From contig NZ_JAGGNV010000068.1 in the NCBI RefSeq assembly GCF_018614955.1, positions 1-47,282 of the forward strand: DNA of 47,282 nt, written 5' to 3'. Each line of letters opens with the position of its first letter. The stretch's first letter is position 1. Shown piece after piece: positions 34,459 through 42,343 of the stretch. A model generated the notes under the pieces. The model did no database searches and had not been told where the DNA came from. It saw only the letters and a list, made by a program, of their open reading frames with translations. Source of the stretch: Variovorax paradoxus. GTDB lineage: Bacteria > Pseudomonadota > Gammaproteobacteria > Burkholderiales > Burkholderiaceae_C. The position numbers and the translations under genes are program-made.

Positions 34459-35683
34459 GAGCGACCGCATCGCGGCGCGGGATCAGCCCGCGCCATGAAT
34501 CGCCCGGCTCCTGCGCGAGCCGCAGGTAGATCGCCGCCACCCACAGCAGGCTGAGCCCGATCTGCGCATCGCGCAGTGCCGAGTTCGCGTTGGTGGCGAT
34601 CAAGAGGATCAGCTGCGCGACGAAGGCGTAGCGTCCGATCAGGTCGTCGCGGCGCCAGGCCAGCCAGATGCCGGTCAGGATGATGAGGAGCAGGCTCAGC
34701 GCGCCCGGGATGCCGGCCTGCGAGCCCATCCACAGGAAGTCGTTGTGCGGCATGTTGTAGTCGGCCAGCAGCTTGGGGCCGCGCAGATGCCACTGCTCGG
34801 TCCAGCCGCCGATGCCCCAGCCGGCGAACGGGCGGTCGATGATCATGCGCCCCGTGTCGCGGTACATGTAGTAGCGCACCACCCAGCTGCCTTCGGACAC
34901 CGCGCCGCCTTGCGCCTGCTCCAGCTCGTGCGCGCCGAGCTCGAACTTCCGCTGCACGGCTGGCGAACTCCAAAGGCCCGCGGCCACGACCGCTGCGCCC
35001 AACACCATGGCAAGCGAGAGCACGCCGAGCCTGCGCCGCCACTGGTGAAGACAGGCCGCCGGAATGACCAGCAGCATGGCCAGCAGCGAGGTGCGCGAAT
35101 CCAGCTTGAAGAAGATGATCACCACCACGGCCAGCGTGATCGCGAACGCGGGTACGGCCTGCCAGCGATGGCGTTCCGACAGTGCCGCGAGCCCGAACAC
35201 GGCCGCCGTCGCACCCACGACGGTGAACAGCAGGGCGTTGCTGATGGACTTGTTGCCGACCGGCATCACCACGCCGCGCCAGGCCTCCGGGACCTGGAAG
35301 CCGAACGCATGGGACGCCGCGATGAGCACGATGTTCGCCAGCGCCATCAGCAGGAAGCCGCGCAGCGCCCACAGCGCCTCCTCGCGCGTGAGCGCCAGCG
35401 CCATCAGCAGCGTGGCCGCGATGCGCAGCCCGTGCACCAGGTTCGACGGCGTTTGCGGGTAGTGGGGCCCGAGCGCGAGCACCGCCAGTGTCCACACCAC
35501 GTAGACGATGACCGGCCACCACAGCGGGTTGCTGCGCAGGCGGACGGCGCGTTCGCGCCAGTCACCGGCTGCCAGCAGCGCGACGAGCAGCAGGAAGAAC
35601 GCGAGGTAGGGGACGCCGACCGGCATGAATACCGTCAGCCCCCAGAACATGGCTGCGGGGCGGACGATTTGCGATCTCTGCAT
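34424..35683 (-). CDS. O-antigen ligase family membrane protein
   Basis: ATG 35683 (MQRSQIVRPAAMFWGLTVFM) is preferred over an upstream frame opening at 35713. The 419-residue protein has about eleven hydrophobic helices and a large periplasmic loop (KFELGAHELEQAQGG... to MPHNDFLWMGSQAG). The R-DSRTSLLA and NMPHNDFL elements mark the Wzy_C/WaaL superfamily, which joins or polymerises glycans on lipid carriers. Other glycan genes are not adjacent, so the acceptor is unknown. Its 3' end overlaps the convergent zinc-finger gene by 35 bases. Confidence 0.85.
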   Translation of the reverse strand: MQRSQIVRPAAMFWGLTVFMPVGVPYLAFFLLLVALLAAGDWRERAVRLRSNPLWWPVIVYVVWTLAVLALGPHYPQTPSNLVHGLRIAATLLMALALTREEALWALRGFLLMALANIVLIAASHAFGFQVPEAWRGVVMPVGNKSISNALLFTVVGATAAVFGLAALSERHRWQAVPAFAITLAVVVIIFFKLDSRTSLLAMLLVIPAACLHQWRRRLGVLSLAMVLGAAVVAAGLWSSPAVQRKFELGAHELEQAQGGAVSEGSWVVRYYMYRDTGRMIIDRPFAGWGIGGWTEQWHLRGPKLLADYNMPHNDFLWMGSQAGIPGALSLLLIILTGIWLAWRRDDLIGRYAFVAQLILLIATNANSALRDAQIGLSLLWVAAIYLRLAQEPGDSWRGLIPRRDAVALSGDAPRPRPL

Positions 35684-35740
35684 GGGGGCGGATTTTAGGT
35701 GCCGCCGCCGCACCGTTTCCTGACCGGCCCGGTCAGCTTC

Positions 35741-35906
35741 GGCGGCCGCCGCCGGGCCGCCTCAAGGCGGCCGCGCCCTGAGGCGCCGCCAGAGGCGGAC
35801 GCCTCTTCAGCCCGTCCAAGCCTGCGCAGGCGGGCTTGGAGCCGCGGGCTTCAGCCCCTCGGGGGGGAGTTACACGAAGCGAAGCGCAGTGAAAAGCCGG
35901 GGGGCC
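35741..35906 (-). repeat. Modular intergenic repeat, copy B (with inner insert)
   Basis: In opposite orientation both ends match copy A (11195-11288): GGCTTTTCACTGCGCTTCGC near 35900 and the GC-rich arm GGCGGCCGCCGCCGGGCCGC at 35741. Between them is an insert absent from A; its part at 35803-35856 matches the insert of copy C at 19892-19947. The repeat abuts the stop of the histidine kinase gene and may end its transcript. Confidence 0.8.
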
Positions 35907-37091
35907 TCAGTTCGGCAAAGCGATCACGAAGCTAGCGCCACCGCCGGGCCGGTCTTCGCAGCGCACGCTGCCGCCATGGCGTTCGGTGATCGATTTGACC
36001 AGCGCGAGGCCGAGGCCCACGCCGCCGTTGCGCTCGCTCGCGCCCGGCAGCCGGTAGAAGGGCTCGAAGATGCGCTCGCGCAACGCGGCCGGCACGCCGG
36101 GGCCGCGGTCGTTGACGCGGATCTCGGCGGCGCTGCTGGTGCTGTCGAGCTGCACACTGATCTCGCCCGCCCCGTAGCGCCGCGCGTTCTCGAGCAGGTT
36201 GCGGATCGCGCGGCGCAGCAGGCGGGGCACGCCGCGTACCGTGAGCGCGTCGCTGCTTGCGTCTTCGGCCACGTCGAGCTCGGCGTCGACGCGCGCGCAC
36301 TCTTCGGCCGCCAGGCCGGTGAGGTCCACCGTTTCGATGGTGCCCATGTCGGCTTCCTTGGCGTCGAGCCGGCTGGCGAGCAGGATCTCGTCGATGAGTT
36401 GGTCGAGCTCGGCGATGTTGCGCGCAATTTCCTCGCGCGCGGCCTCGCTCGGCCGCTCGCCCATCAGTTCCAGCCCCATGCGGATGCGCGTGAGCGGCGA
36501 GCGCAGCTCGTGCGAGGCATTGGCCAGCAGCGACTTGTGCGAGCGCACCAGCTGCTCGATGCGGGCCGCCGCCCCGTTGAATCGATTGGAAAGATCGGCC
36601 ACTTCGTCCTGCCCTTCTTCGGCGACGCGCACCGACAAGTCTCCTTCGCCCCAGCGCTGCACGCCGCGCTGCAGCGCTTCGAGGCGCTTGGTCAGCCGGC
36701 GCACGATCGGGTAGACGCCCAGCGCCACGGCGATGCCGACCAGCGCGACCATCCAGCCCAATCCGAACGGCGTGCGCCAGGCCGCCAGGCCGCTGGTGCC
36801 GCTCGGGCGCGGGCGCGGCGCCACGCGCAGCGACATCGCGCGGCCGTCCTCGAGCGTCACGTCGAATTCGAGGCCCTGGCCGGGCACGCGCACGGCGCTG
36901 CCGGTGCCGATGGCGCGGTCCTGGTTGTTGAGCACCACCACTTCGCGCGGCACCGCCGACAGGCGCTCGCGCTCGTTCTCGGCTGCCTCGCGCACGATCC
37001 AGTTGGCGGTGAGCGTGAGGATGACGACGCCGGCCACCACCGCCAGCCAGATGCGGACGTAGAGGTGGCGCCGGTAGAGATTGCGCAGCAT
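35907..37091 (-). CDS. Two-component sensor histidine kinase
   Basis: The 394-residue protein has two membrane helices (WLAVVAGVVILTLTANWIV near residue 15 and FGLGWMVALVGIAVALGVYP near 110) flanking a small periplasmic domain. Then come a HAMP segment (RRLTKRLEALQRGVQRWGEG), HisKA with the phospho-acceptor His in NASHELRSPLTRIR, and HATPase_c with N (LLENARRYG), G1 (DRGPGVP), F and G2 (GGVGLGLALVKSI) boxes. Its ATG overlaps the response-regulator stop by one base (TGATG), so the pair is coupled. The short sensor domain resembles envelope-stress kinases such as RstB/CpxA; the signal is unknown. Confidence 0.93.
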   Translation of the reverse strand: MLRNLYRRHLYVRIWLAVVAGVVILTLTANWIVREAAENERERLSAVPREVVVLNNQDRAIGTGSAVRVPGQGLEFDVTLEDGRAMSLRVAPRPRPSGTSGLAAWRTPFGLGWMVALVGIAVALGVYPIVRRLTKRLEALQRGVQRWGEGDLSVRVAEEGQDEVADLSNRFNGAAARIEQLVRSHKSLLANASHELRSPLTRIRMGLELMGERPSEAAREEIARNIAELDQLIDEILLASRLDAKEADMGTIETVDLTGLAAEECARVDAELDVAEDASSDALTVRGVPRLLRRAIRNLLENARRYGAGEISVQLDSTSSAAEIRVNDRGPGVPAALRERIFEPFYRLPGASERNGGVGLGLALVKSITERHGGSVRCEDRPGGGASFVIALPN

Positions 37092-37804
37092 CAGTCTTGT
37101 TGTTTCGCGAACACGTAGCCCACGCCGCGCACGGTGAGGATGCGCTTCGGATTCTTGGCGTCGACTTCGATCGCCGCACGGATGCGGCCCATGTGCACGT
37201 CGATCGAGCGGTCGAAGGCCTCGAGCTCGCGGCCGCGCACGGCTTCCATGATCTGGTCGCGCGTGAGCACGCGGCCGGCGCGTTCGGCCATCGCGACCAG
37301 CAGGTCGAACTGGTAGGAGGTGAGATCCGCCGGCGCGCCGCCGACGGTGACGGTGCGCGCGTTGCGGTCGATCTCCAGCGTGCCGAAGCGCATCACGGTG
37401 GCGGCCGCCGCCGCGCTCGTGGTTTCGCTGCGGCGGCGCAGCACGGCGCGGATGCGCGCCAGCAGCTCGCGCGGCTCGAAGGGCTTGGGCAGGTAGTCGT
37501 CGGCGCCGATCTCCAGGCCGATGATGCGATCCATCGGGTCGCCCTTGGCGGTCAGCATCAGCACCGACACCTTGGCCAGACCGTTGGGCAGGGCCCGGAT
37601 CCGGCGGCAGACCTCGAGGCCGTCGGTGTCCGGCAGCATCAGGTCGAGGATCACGAGGTCGGGCGAGCGCTGCTGCAGCAGCTCGAGCCCGCTGGCGCCG
37701 TCGGCGGCATGGCTGAAGCCGAAGCCCGACTGGGTGAGGTACTCGCCCACCATTTGCGCCAGGCGGGCGTCGTCTTCGATCATCAGGAGTTGGGGGGTGC
37801 TCAT
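37091..37804 (-). CDS. OmpR/PhoB-family response regulator
   Basis: The 237-residue protein starts at ATG 37804 (MSTPQLLMIEDDARLAQMVG). The receiver domain has the acidic pair at residues 10-12, phospho-acceptor Asp54 in VILDLMLPD, Thr in LMLTAKG and Lys in YLPKPFEPREL. The C-terminal winged helix includes FGTLEIDRNARTVTVGG, SYQFDLLVAMAERAGRVLTR, RSIDVHMGRIRAAIE and ILTVRGVGYVFAK. It is the partner of the kinase gene that overlaps its stop. RstA is the closest named relative by layout, but this is not certain. Confidence 0.93.
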   Translation of the reverse strand: MSTPQLLMIEDDARLAQMVGEYLTQSGFGFSHAADGASGLELLQQRSPDLVILDLMLPDTDGLEVCRRIRALPNGLAKVSVLMLTAKGDPMDRIIGLEIGADDYLPKPFEPRELLARIRAVLRRRSETTSAAAAATVMRFGTLEIDRNARTVTVGGAPADLTSYQFDLLVAMAERAGRVLTRDQIMEAVRGRELEAFDRSIDVHMGRIRAAIEVDAKNPKRILTVRGVGYVFAKQQD

Positions 37805-37885
37805 GGCTGTAGGTTCTCCCTGTGGCGCCAAGCAGGCTTGAACGCTCCGTAAAGTTGGCGTAAACCTCGAAGCGACTGGTATCGG

Positions 37886-39514
37886 TCAGTTCGGCGCGAA
37901 GAGCATGGAGGCGGGCGCCGGGCTAGGCGGGGCGGCCGTCATTTTCTCGGATAGCACGGCGCGCAGGACGAGGCCGTCGAGGCCAGGGTGCTCCCGGGTG
38001 GCGCGGACCAGGATCTCGCAGGCCAGCGCGCGCAGCTGTTCGACCGAGGCCCGCATGCGCGTGCGGAAGGCCTCGTCGTCGAGTCGGTCGTTGAGGCTGC
38101 GGTTGAGTTCGGCGAACCACGGCAGCGCGGCCTGGTCCAGCATCACGGCCGGATTGCGCTTCTCGCTCAGGGCCGACCAGGCGCGCAGGAAGTCCTGCAC
38201 CGCGAAATTGAGCCGCTGGCCATGCTGGAGCTCGTCGCGCAGGCTGCCGAGCAGGGCGAGGTCGGTCAGCCGCTGCTGGAAGAAGATCTGCGAGAGCACG
38301 CCCCAGTAGTAGGTGTAGTCCCAGATCACCTTCACCGGCAGCACCTCCGGATCGCCGAAGAGCGGGTACTGGTCGGTGTAGAGCGCGAGCGTGCTCTCGT
38401 AGAAGGAATGGTAGATCTGGTCGTAGAGCTGGGCGCGCGCCTCCACCGAGTGCCCGGCGCGGTCGTGCGCGATCAGGTCGGTGATGTAGGTGTTGCTCAT
38501 CGCGATGAAGTCGCTGCCCGGGGAATAGAAGGGGTCGAGGAAGAGCCCCGCCTCGCCGGTCAGCGCCCAGCGCCGTCCCGAGAACACCTGCTTGCAGCCG
38601 TAGGAGAAGTCGCGGAAGAAGGCGAAGTCCTGCAGCAGGTGGCGCTTGCCGTCGAGCTCGTCGAAAAGGCGCGGCTGCCAGGTCTGGAACCACTGCATCG
38701 CCTTGTCGAAGCTGTCGATGGTCTCGATCGGATGCAGCCGCGGGTCGGCCACGATGCCGACCGAGTGCGAGCCCGAGGCCAGCGGGATCAGCCAGACCCA
38801 GTAGCCCGCGCCGACCAGGTGGTTGGTCGAGAGCCAGCGCGCCTGCGGCTCGCAGCGGGCGCGCCATTCGGCGTTGTCGGACCAGTCGTCGATGGTGATG
38901 CGCTCGCCAATGCGGAACCACACGGCATTGCATTCGTGCGCATTGGGCTCCGCCAGCCCGAGCTTGCGCTTGAGCAGGCCGGCGCGCCCGCAGGCGTCGA
39001 TGAGCCAGCGCGCATGGACGAGGTGCGTCTCGCCCTCCTGCGTCCAGCTGAGCCGGTGCGGCTCGCGCGGGTCTTCGGCCAGGTCGATGCGGCGCACCAA
39101 TGCGCTGTCGACGAAGCGCACGCCGCGGCGCGTCGCCTCCTCGGCCAGGTAGTTCTCGAAGATGCCGCGGTCGATCTGGTAGCTCGGCACCGCGAGGTAG
39201 CGGCTGGCGCCGATCTCGGTCACCTGGTCGATGTCGCGCCGGCCCTCGCTGAAGAAGAAGCGGAAGCCGAACTTGCGCAGCTGGGCGCCGTGCATGTGCG
39301 GTTTGAGGTCCAGCACCGTGTCGAAGTAATGGGCGCCGATCTCGACCGAGGATTCGCCCACCTTGTGCGCCGCATGCGGCACGGGATGGGCGCGGCGCTC
39401 CAGCACCACGATGTCGATGTCGGCGAAGCGCCGCTTGAGCTGCAGCGCGAGCGTGAGCCCCGCGAGTCCCCCGCCCATGATCACGACGTCGTGCCGGCGG
39501 AGGATCGGATCCAT
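37886..39514 (-). CDS. FAD-dependent oxidoreductase with flavin-halogenase motifs
   Basis: The 542-residue protein starts at ATG 39514. It has an FAD dinucleotide motif at residues 14-19 (MGGGLAGLTLA), KVGESSVEIG with Lys51 in the place of the flavin-halogenase catalytic Lys, and the halogenase hallmark WxWxIP as WVWLIP at 239-244, followed by LTGEAGLFLDPFYSPG. This is the tryptophan-halogenase superfamily. In aryl-polyene and xanthomonadin-type pigment clusters such proteins accompany ketosynthases, as here: it lies 7 bases downstream of a chain-length-factor-like gene. It could halogenate or oxidise a polyene end group. True halogenase activity cannot be claimed from motifs alone. Confidence 0.8.
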   Translation of the reverse strand: MDPILRRHDVVIMGGGLAGLTLALQLKRRFADIDIVVLERRAHPVPHAAHKVGESSVEIGAHYFDTVLDLKPHMHGAQLRKFGFRFFFSEGRRDIDQVTEIGASRYLAVPSYQIDRGIFENYLAEEATRRGVRFVDSALVRRIDLAEDPREPHRLSWTQEGETHLVHARWLIDACGRAGLLKRKLGLAEPNAHECNAVWFRIGERITIDDWSDNAEWRARCEPQARWLSTNHLVGAGYWVWLIPLASGSHSVGIVADPRLHPIETIDSFDKAMQWFQTWQPRLFDELDGKRHLLQDFAFFRDFSYGCKQVFSGRRWALTGEAGLFLDPFYSPGSDFIAMSNTYITDLIAHDRAGHSVEARAQLYDQIYHSFYESTLALYTDQYPLFGDPEVLPVKVIWDYTYYWGVLSQIFFQQRLTDLALLGSLRDELQHGQRLNFAVQDFLRAWSALSEKRNPAVMLDQAALPWFAELNRSLNDRLDDEAFRTRMRASVEQLRALACEILVRATREHPGLDGLVLRAVLSEKMTAAPPSPAPASMLFAPN

Positions 39515-39521
39515 GGCAGGT

Positions 39522-40331
39522 TCAGCCTTGCGGTTCGAGCCGCAGTTGCAGCGACAGCGTGCCCGACAGCGGCAGGGCGAGTGCCTCGGGTTTGCCGCGC
39601 GCCAGGGTTTCGAACAGGGGCAGCGCATCGGCCATCGCATTGGCCTTCAAGGCGCGCGCCGCATCGGAAGGCGGGCGCGGCGCGGCCTTCTGCGCGCCGC
39701 TCGCGAGCGACCATTCGAAGGAGGCCACTGTGCGTTCGGTGCGCGCCGGCGCGATCACCAGCGCCACGGCCAGCAGGTCGCGGCTGGTGATCACCGAGGC
39801 GAGCGCGCCCACGGCGGGCACGTCGAAGCCGGCCAGGAGCACCGCCTCCCGGTCGGCCGCACACTGCGTCGCGGCCTCGAGCAGGCCGGTCGCGAAGCTG
39901 CTCTCGTAGGCCGACACCGAATTGCTCGCCGCCATGCAGCCGGTGCCGATGGTCCAGTAGCCCACCGCCGCGTTGTGCACCGAGTTGTGGAACTTGATCG
40001 GCGACAGCAGCTTGGGGTCGCTGGCGAGCGTGCTGGACATGTAGTCGTTGATGCCGAGGTCGCCGTGCGCCGAGGCGAACACGCAGGGCAGCTGCGCGGC
40101 GTCACGGCCCGAAGCGGCGATCGCGGCCGCCGCGACCTCCAGCGCGAGCGCCACCGTGTCGGGCGCGCGCCGCCGCTCGGCCGGCGCCAGCAACTGCGGC
40201 GAAGGCCGCTTGGCCGGCGGATCGGCCGGCTGCGCCTCGCCGCGGAACACGGCGCGCGCCGTCTCCCAGCCCGGCAACGTCGGCGCCCAGAAGGCCGGGC
40301 CTTCGATGTAGAGGGTCGGCGTCCTGCTCAT
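39522..40331 (-). CDS. Ketosynthase-like chain-length factor (APE type)
   Basis: The 269-residue protein starts at ATG 40331, overlapping the ketosynthase stop (ATGA). MSRTPTLYIEGPAFWAPTLP and FASAHGDLGINDYMSSTLAS followed by KFHNSVHNAAVGYWTIGTGC mark the shortened beta-ketoacyl-synthase-like proteins found in aryl-polyene clusters. Aligned by eye with the neighbour's TACSSSAKVF, the catalytic Cys position reads Ala (MAASNSVSAY), as expected for a chain-length factor that heterodimerises with an active ketosynthase. It probably forms a complex with the product of 40328-41521. Confidence 0.82.
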   Translation of the reverse strand: MSRTPTLYIEGPAFWAPTLPGWETARAVFRGEAQPADPPAKRPSPQLLAPAERRRAPDTVALALEVAAAAIAASGRDAAQLPCVFASAHGDLGINDYMSSTLASDPKLLSPIKFHNSVHNAAVGYWTIGTGCMAASNSVSAYESSFATGLLEAATQCAADREAVLLAGFDVPAVGALASVITSRDLLAVALVIAPARTERTVASFEWSLASGAQKAAPRPPSDAARALKANAMADALPLFETLARGKPEALALPLSGTLSLQLRLEPQG

Positions 40332-41521
40332 GCGCCTGCTCCCTTGCCGAACACCAGCGAGCAGTTGTTGCCGCCGAAGCCGAAGGAATTGGAGAGCGCG
40401 TAACGCACCTCGCCGTGCGCCGGCTGCAGCCTGACCTGCGGGCCGCAGTCGGCGTCGAGTGCGGTGGTGTTGACGGTTCCCGGCTTCAGCCCGCGTTCGA
40501 TGGCCAGCAGGCTGATCACGGCCTCGACGATGCCGGCCGCGCCCAGCGTGTGGCCGGTGAAGCCCTTGGTCGAGCTCGCATGCGTGGCCGCCGGGAAGCG
40601 CCGGGCGACCAGCGCGCCCTCGACCTCGTCGTTCTTCATGCTGGCCGTGCCGTGCATGTTGATGTAGTCGATGGCCTCGGGCGCGAGGCCGGCGCGCGCC
40701 AGTGCCTCGTCGAGCGCGCGCTCGGCGCCCAGGCCCTCGGGATGGGGCGTGGACATGTGGTGGGCGTCGCTCGCCTCGCCGTAGCCCAGCAGTTCGAGCC
40801 TGCCGGCGCCGCGTTCGAGCAACGCGAAGCCCGCGGCCTCGCCCAGGCTGATGCCGCTGCGGGCCGCATCGAAGGGCCGGCAGGGCTCGGGCGAGACCAG
40901 CTCGAGCGAGTTGAAGCCGAACAGCACGCTGCCGCACAGCGTATCCACGCCGCCGACCACGGCTGCGTCGACCAGGTCCAGGCGGATCAGCCGCTCGGCC
41001 GAAGCGAAGACCTTGGCGCTCGACGAACAGGCGGTCGAGATTGTCTCGGCCGGGCCTTCGAGCCCGAGCGCCTGCTGCACGAACATCGCGAGCGAGTGAG
41101 GCGTATGGATCAGGGGCCGCCGTTGATCGGCCGGGAAGCTGCCGTCGGCATCGAGCTGCGTGTAGGCCAGTTCGGTCTCGCCGATGCTCGAGGTGGAGGT
41201 GCCGAGCACCAGCGCGATGCGCGCCGCGCCGTAGCGCTCGCGCGCCGCCGCCACCGCTTCGATAAAGCCGTCGGCCTGCAAGCCGAGCCAGGCCAGGCGG
41301 TTGTTGCGGCAATCCCAGCCGGCCAGGTCTTCCGGCAGCCGGAGTTCTTCAAGGCCGTCGACGCGGCCGATCCAGGTGGGAAGCGGCGTGGCGCCGAAAT
41401 CGTTGGCGCGCAGGCCGCTCTTCGATTGTTCGATTGCGGCAACGAGGGATTCCTTGCCGATGCCGACGGCCGACGTGGCGGTGTAGGCGCTGATCTGGAG
41501 AGGAGGAATGCGGGAGGACAC
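40328..41521 (-). CDS. Beta-ketoacyl-ACP synthase (APE/FabF-like)
   Basis: The start is uncertain: GTG 41521 (VSSRIPPLQISAYTATSAVG) or TTG 41557; homology begins near PPLQISAY. The protein of about 397 residues keeps the Cys-His-His triad of an active ketosynthase: Cys in STACSSSAKV, His in NMHGTASMKNDEVEG, and His in STKGFTGHTLGAAG, plus NSFGFGGNNCSLVFG. It elongates acyl chains on an acyl carrier protein. Together with the Cys-less partner and the FAD protein it makes a three-gene leftward operon. No ACP, ketoreductase, dehydratase or ligase gene lies next to it. Confidence 0.85.
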   Translation of the reverse strand: MSSRIPPLQISAYTATSAVGIGKESLVAAIEQSKSGLRANDFGATPLPTWIGRVDGLEELRLPEDLAGWDCRNNRLAWLGLQADGFIEAVAAARERYGAARIALVLGTSTSSIGETELAYTQLDADGSFPADQRRPLIHTPHSLAMFVQQALGLEGPAETISTACSSSAKVFASAERLIRLDLVDAAVVGGVDTLCGSVLFGFNSLELVSPEPCRPFDAARSGISLGEAAGFALLERGAGRLELLGYGEASDAHHMSTPHPEGLGAERALDEALARAGLAPEAIDYINMHGTASMKNDEVEGALVARRFPAATHASSTKGFTGHTLGAAGIVEAVISLLAIERGLKPGTVNTTALDADCGPQVRLQPAHGEVRYALSNSFGFGGNNCSLVFGKGAGA

Positions 41522-41603
41522 GGTGCTGGGGAAGGCGGTGGGATGGACGAGGCGCAAGACTACCAGTTGGCTGCCGGATCGCGATGTCGGTCAATCCCCC
41601 GGC

Positions 41604-42050
41604 TCAAGGCGGTCCGTTGAGGTGCGCCTGGGCGGCGGCGGCGAGCTTCGGGTCGAAGGTGGCGAGCGGGGCCCGGAGTTCGGCCGCAAGCCACAGGTAG
41701 GCGGCATCGTAGGCAGAGATCTGGTAGCGCTGCGCCAGCTCGAATTGCGCCGCGATGTCGACCGGGTGCAGCTGGATGTCGTAGGCGCGGTAGTCGGCCA
41801 GCGCCAGCGCGACGGAGTCCGCAGGCCAGTCCTGCCGCAGCTTCTTGAGCGCGACGCTCGCGATCTCGTGATCGAGCAGGTTCGGCGCGTGCAGGTTGTG
41901 ACCGACCAGGCGTGCCAGCGCTGCATCGCGCATCGGCTCGTCGAACAGCACGGCGCTGAGCGCACTGCAGTCCACCACCATCGGTGGCCGGATCAGGTAG
42001 GGCACCGGCGGTTCGGTGGCGCGGGGAGCGGGTGCTGCCGGCGAACTCAC
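41604..42050 (-). CDS. PIN-domain toxin (VapC/FitB type)
   Basis: GTG 42050 overlaps the antitoxin stop (GTGA) and gives 148 residues with a Pro-rich N-terminal extension; ATG 41981 (MVVDCSALSAVLF) is an alternative. The PIN RNase acidic residues are present: Asp27 in VVDCSAL, Glu in LLDHEIASVALKKL, Asp in QISAYDAAYLWLA, and Asp in LATFDPKLA. Such toxins cleave tRNA or other RNA when the antitoxin is degraded. Complete motifs suggest an active toxin. Confidence 0.88.
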   Translation of the reverse strand: MSSPAAPAPRATEPPVPYLIRPPMVVDCSALSAVLFDEPMRDAALARLVGHNLHAPNLLDHEIASVALKKLRQDWPADSVALALADYRAYDIQLHPVDIAAQFELAQRYQISAYDAAYLWLAAELRAPLATFDPKLAAAAQAHLNGPP

Positions 42051-42319
42051 CGGACGTCCCGTTCGCTGCGAATGATGTCGACCGCGTCGGGGCCGCGGGC
42101 GATGGGCTGCGGAAAGCGGATGCGGTGCTCGGCCGCGATCTGTTCGATGGACTTGCTCGCGCGCTGAAAGGTGTGGGCGGCCTCGGGCTTCAGCTCGCCG
42201 GCGGCCTGTTCGATGATGGCCATCAGCTCGCCCTGCAGCGAGCGGTGGTTGCGTGCGGCGCGTTGCCGCAGGCGCTCGGCGATGTCGTCAGGAACGCCTT
42301 TGATCGACAGATTGGCCAC
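42047..42319 (-). CDS. FitA-like ribbon-helix-helix antitoxin
   Basis: The 90-residue protein starts at GTG 42319 after GGAGG. MANLSIKGVPDDIAERLRQR and ARNHRSLQGELMAIIEQAAG form the Arc/MetJ-type DNA-binding fold of FitA/VapB antitoxins. The C-terminal part (FPQPIARGPDAVDIIRSERD) should wrap the toxin active site. It is coupled to the PIN gene by a 4-base overlap and would autoregulate the pair. No clear operator palindrome was found upstream. Confidence 0.88.
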   Translation of the reverse strand: MANLSIKGVPDDIAERLRQRAARNHRSLQGELMAIIEQAAGELKPEAAHTFQRASKSIEQIAAEHRIRFPQPIARGPDAVDIIRSERDVR

Positions 42320-42343
42320 CGGAATGCCTCCGAAATGGAACCA

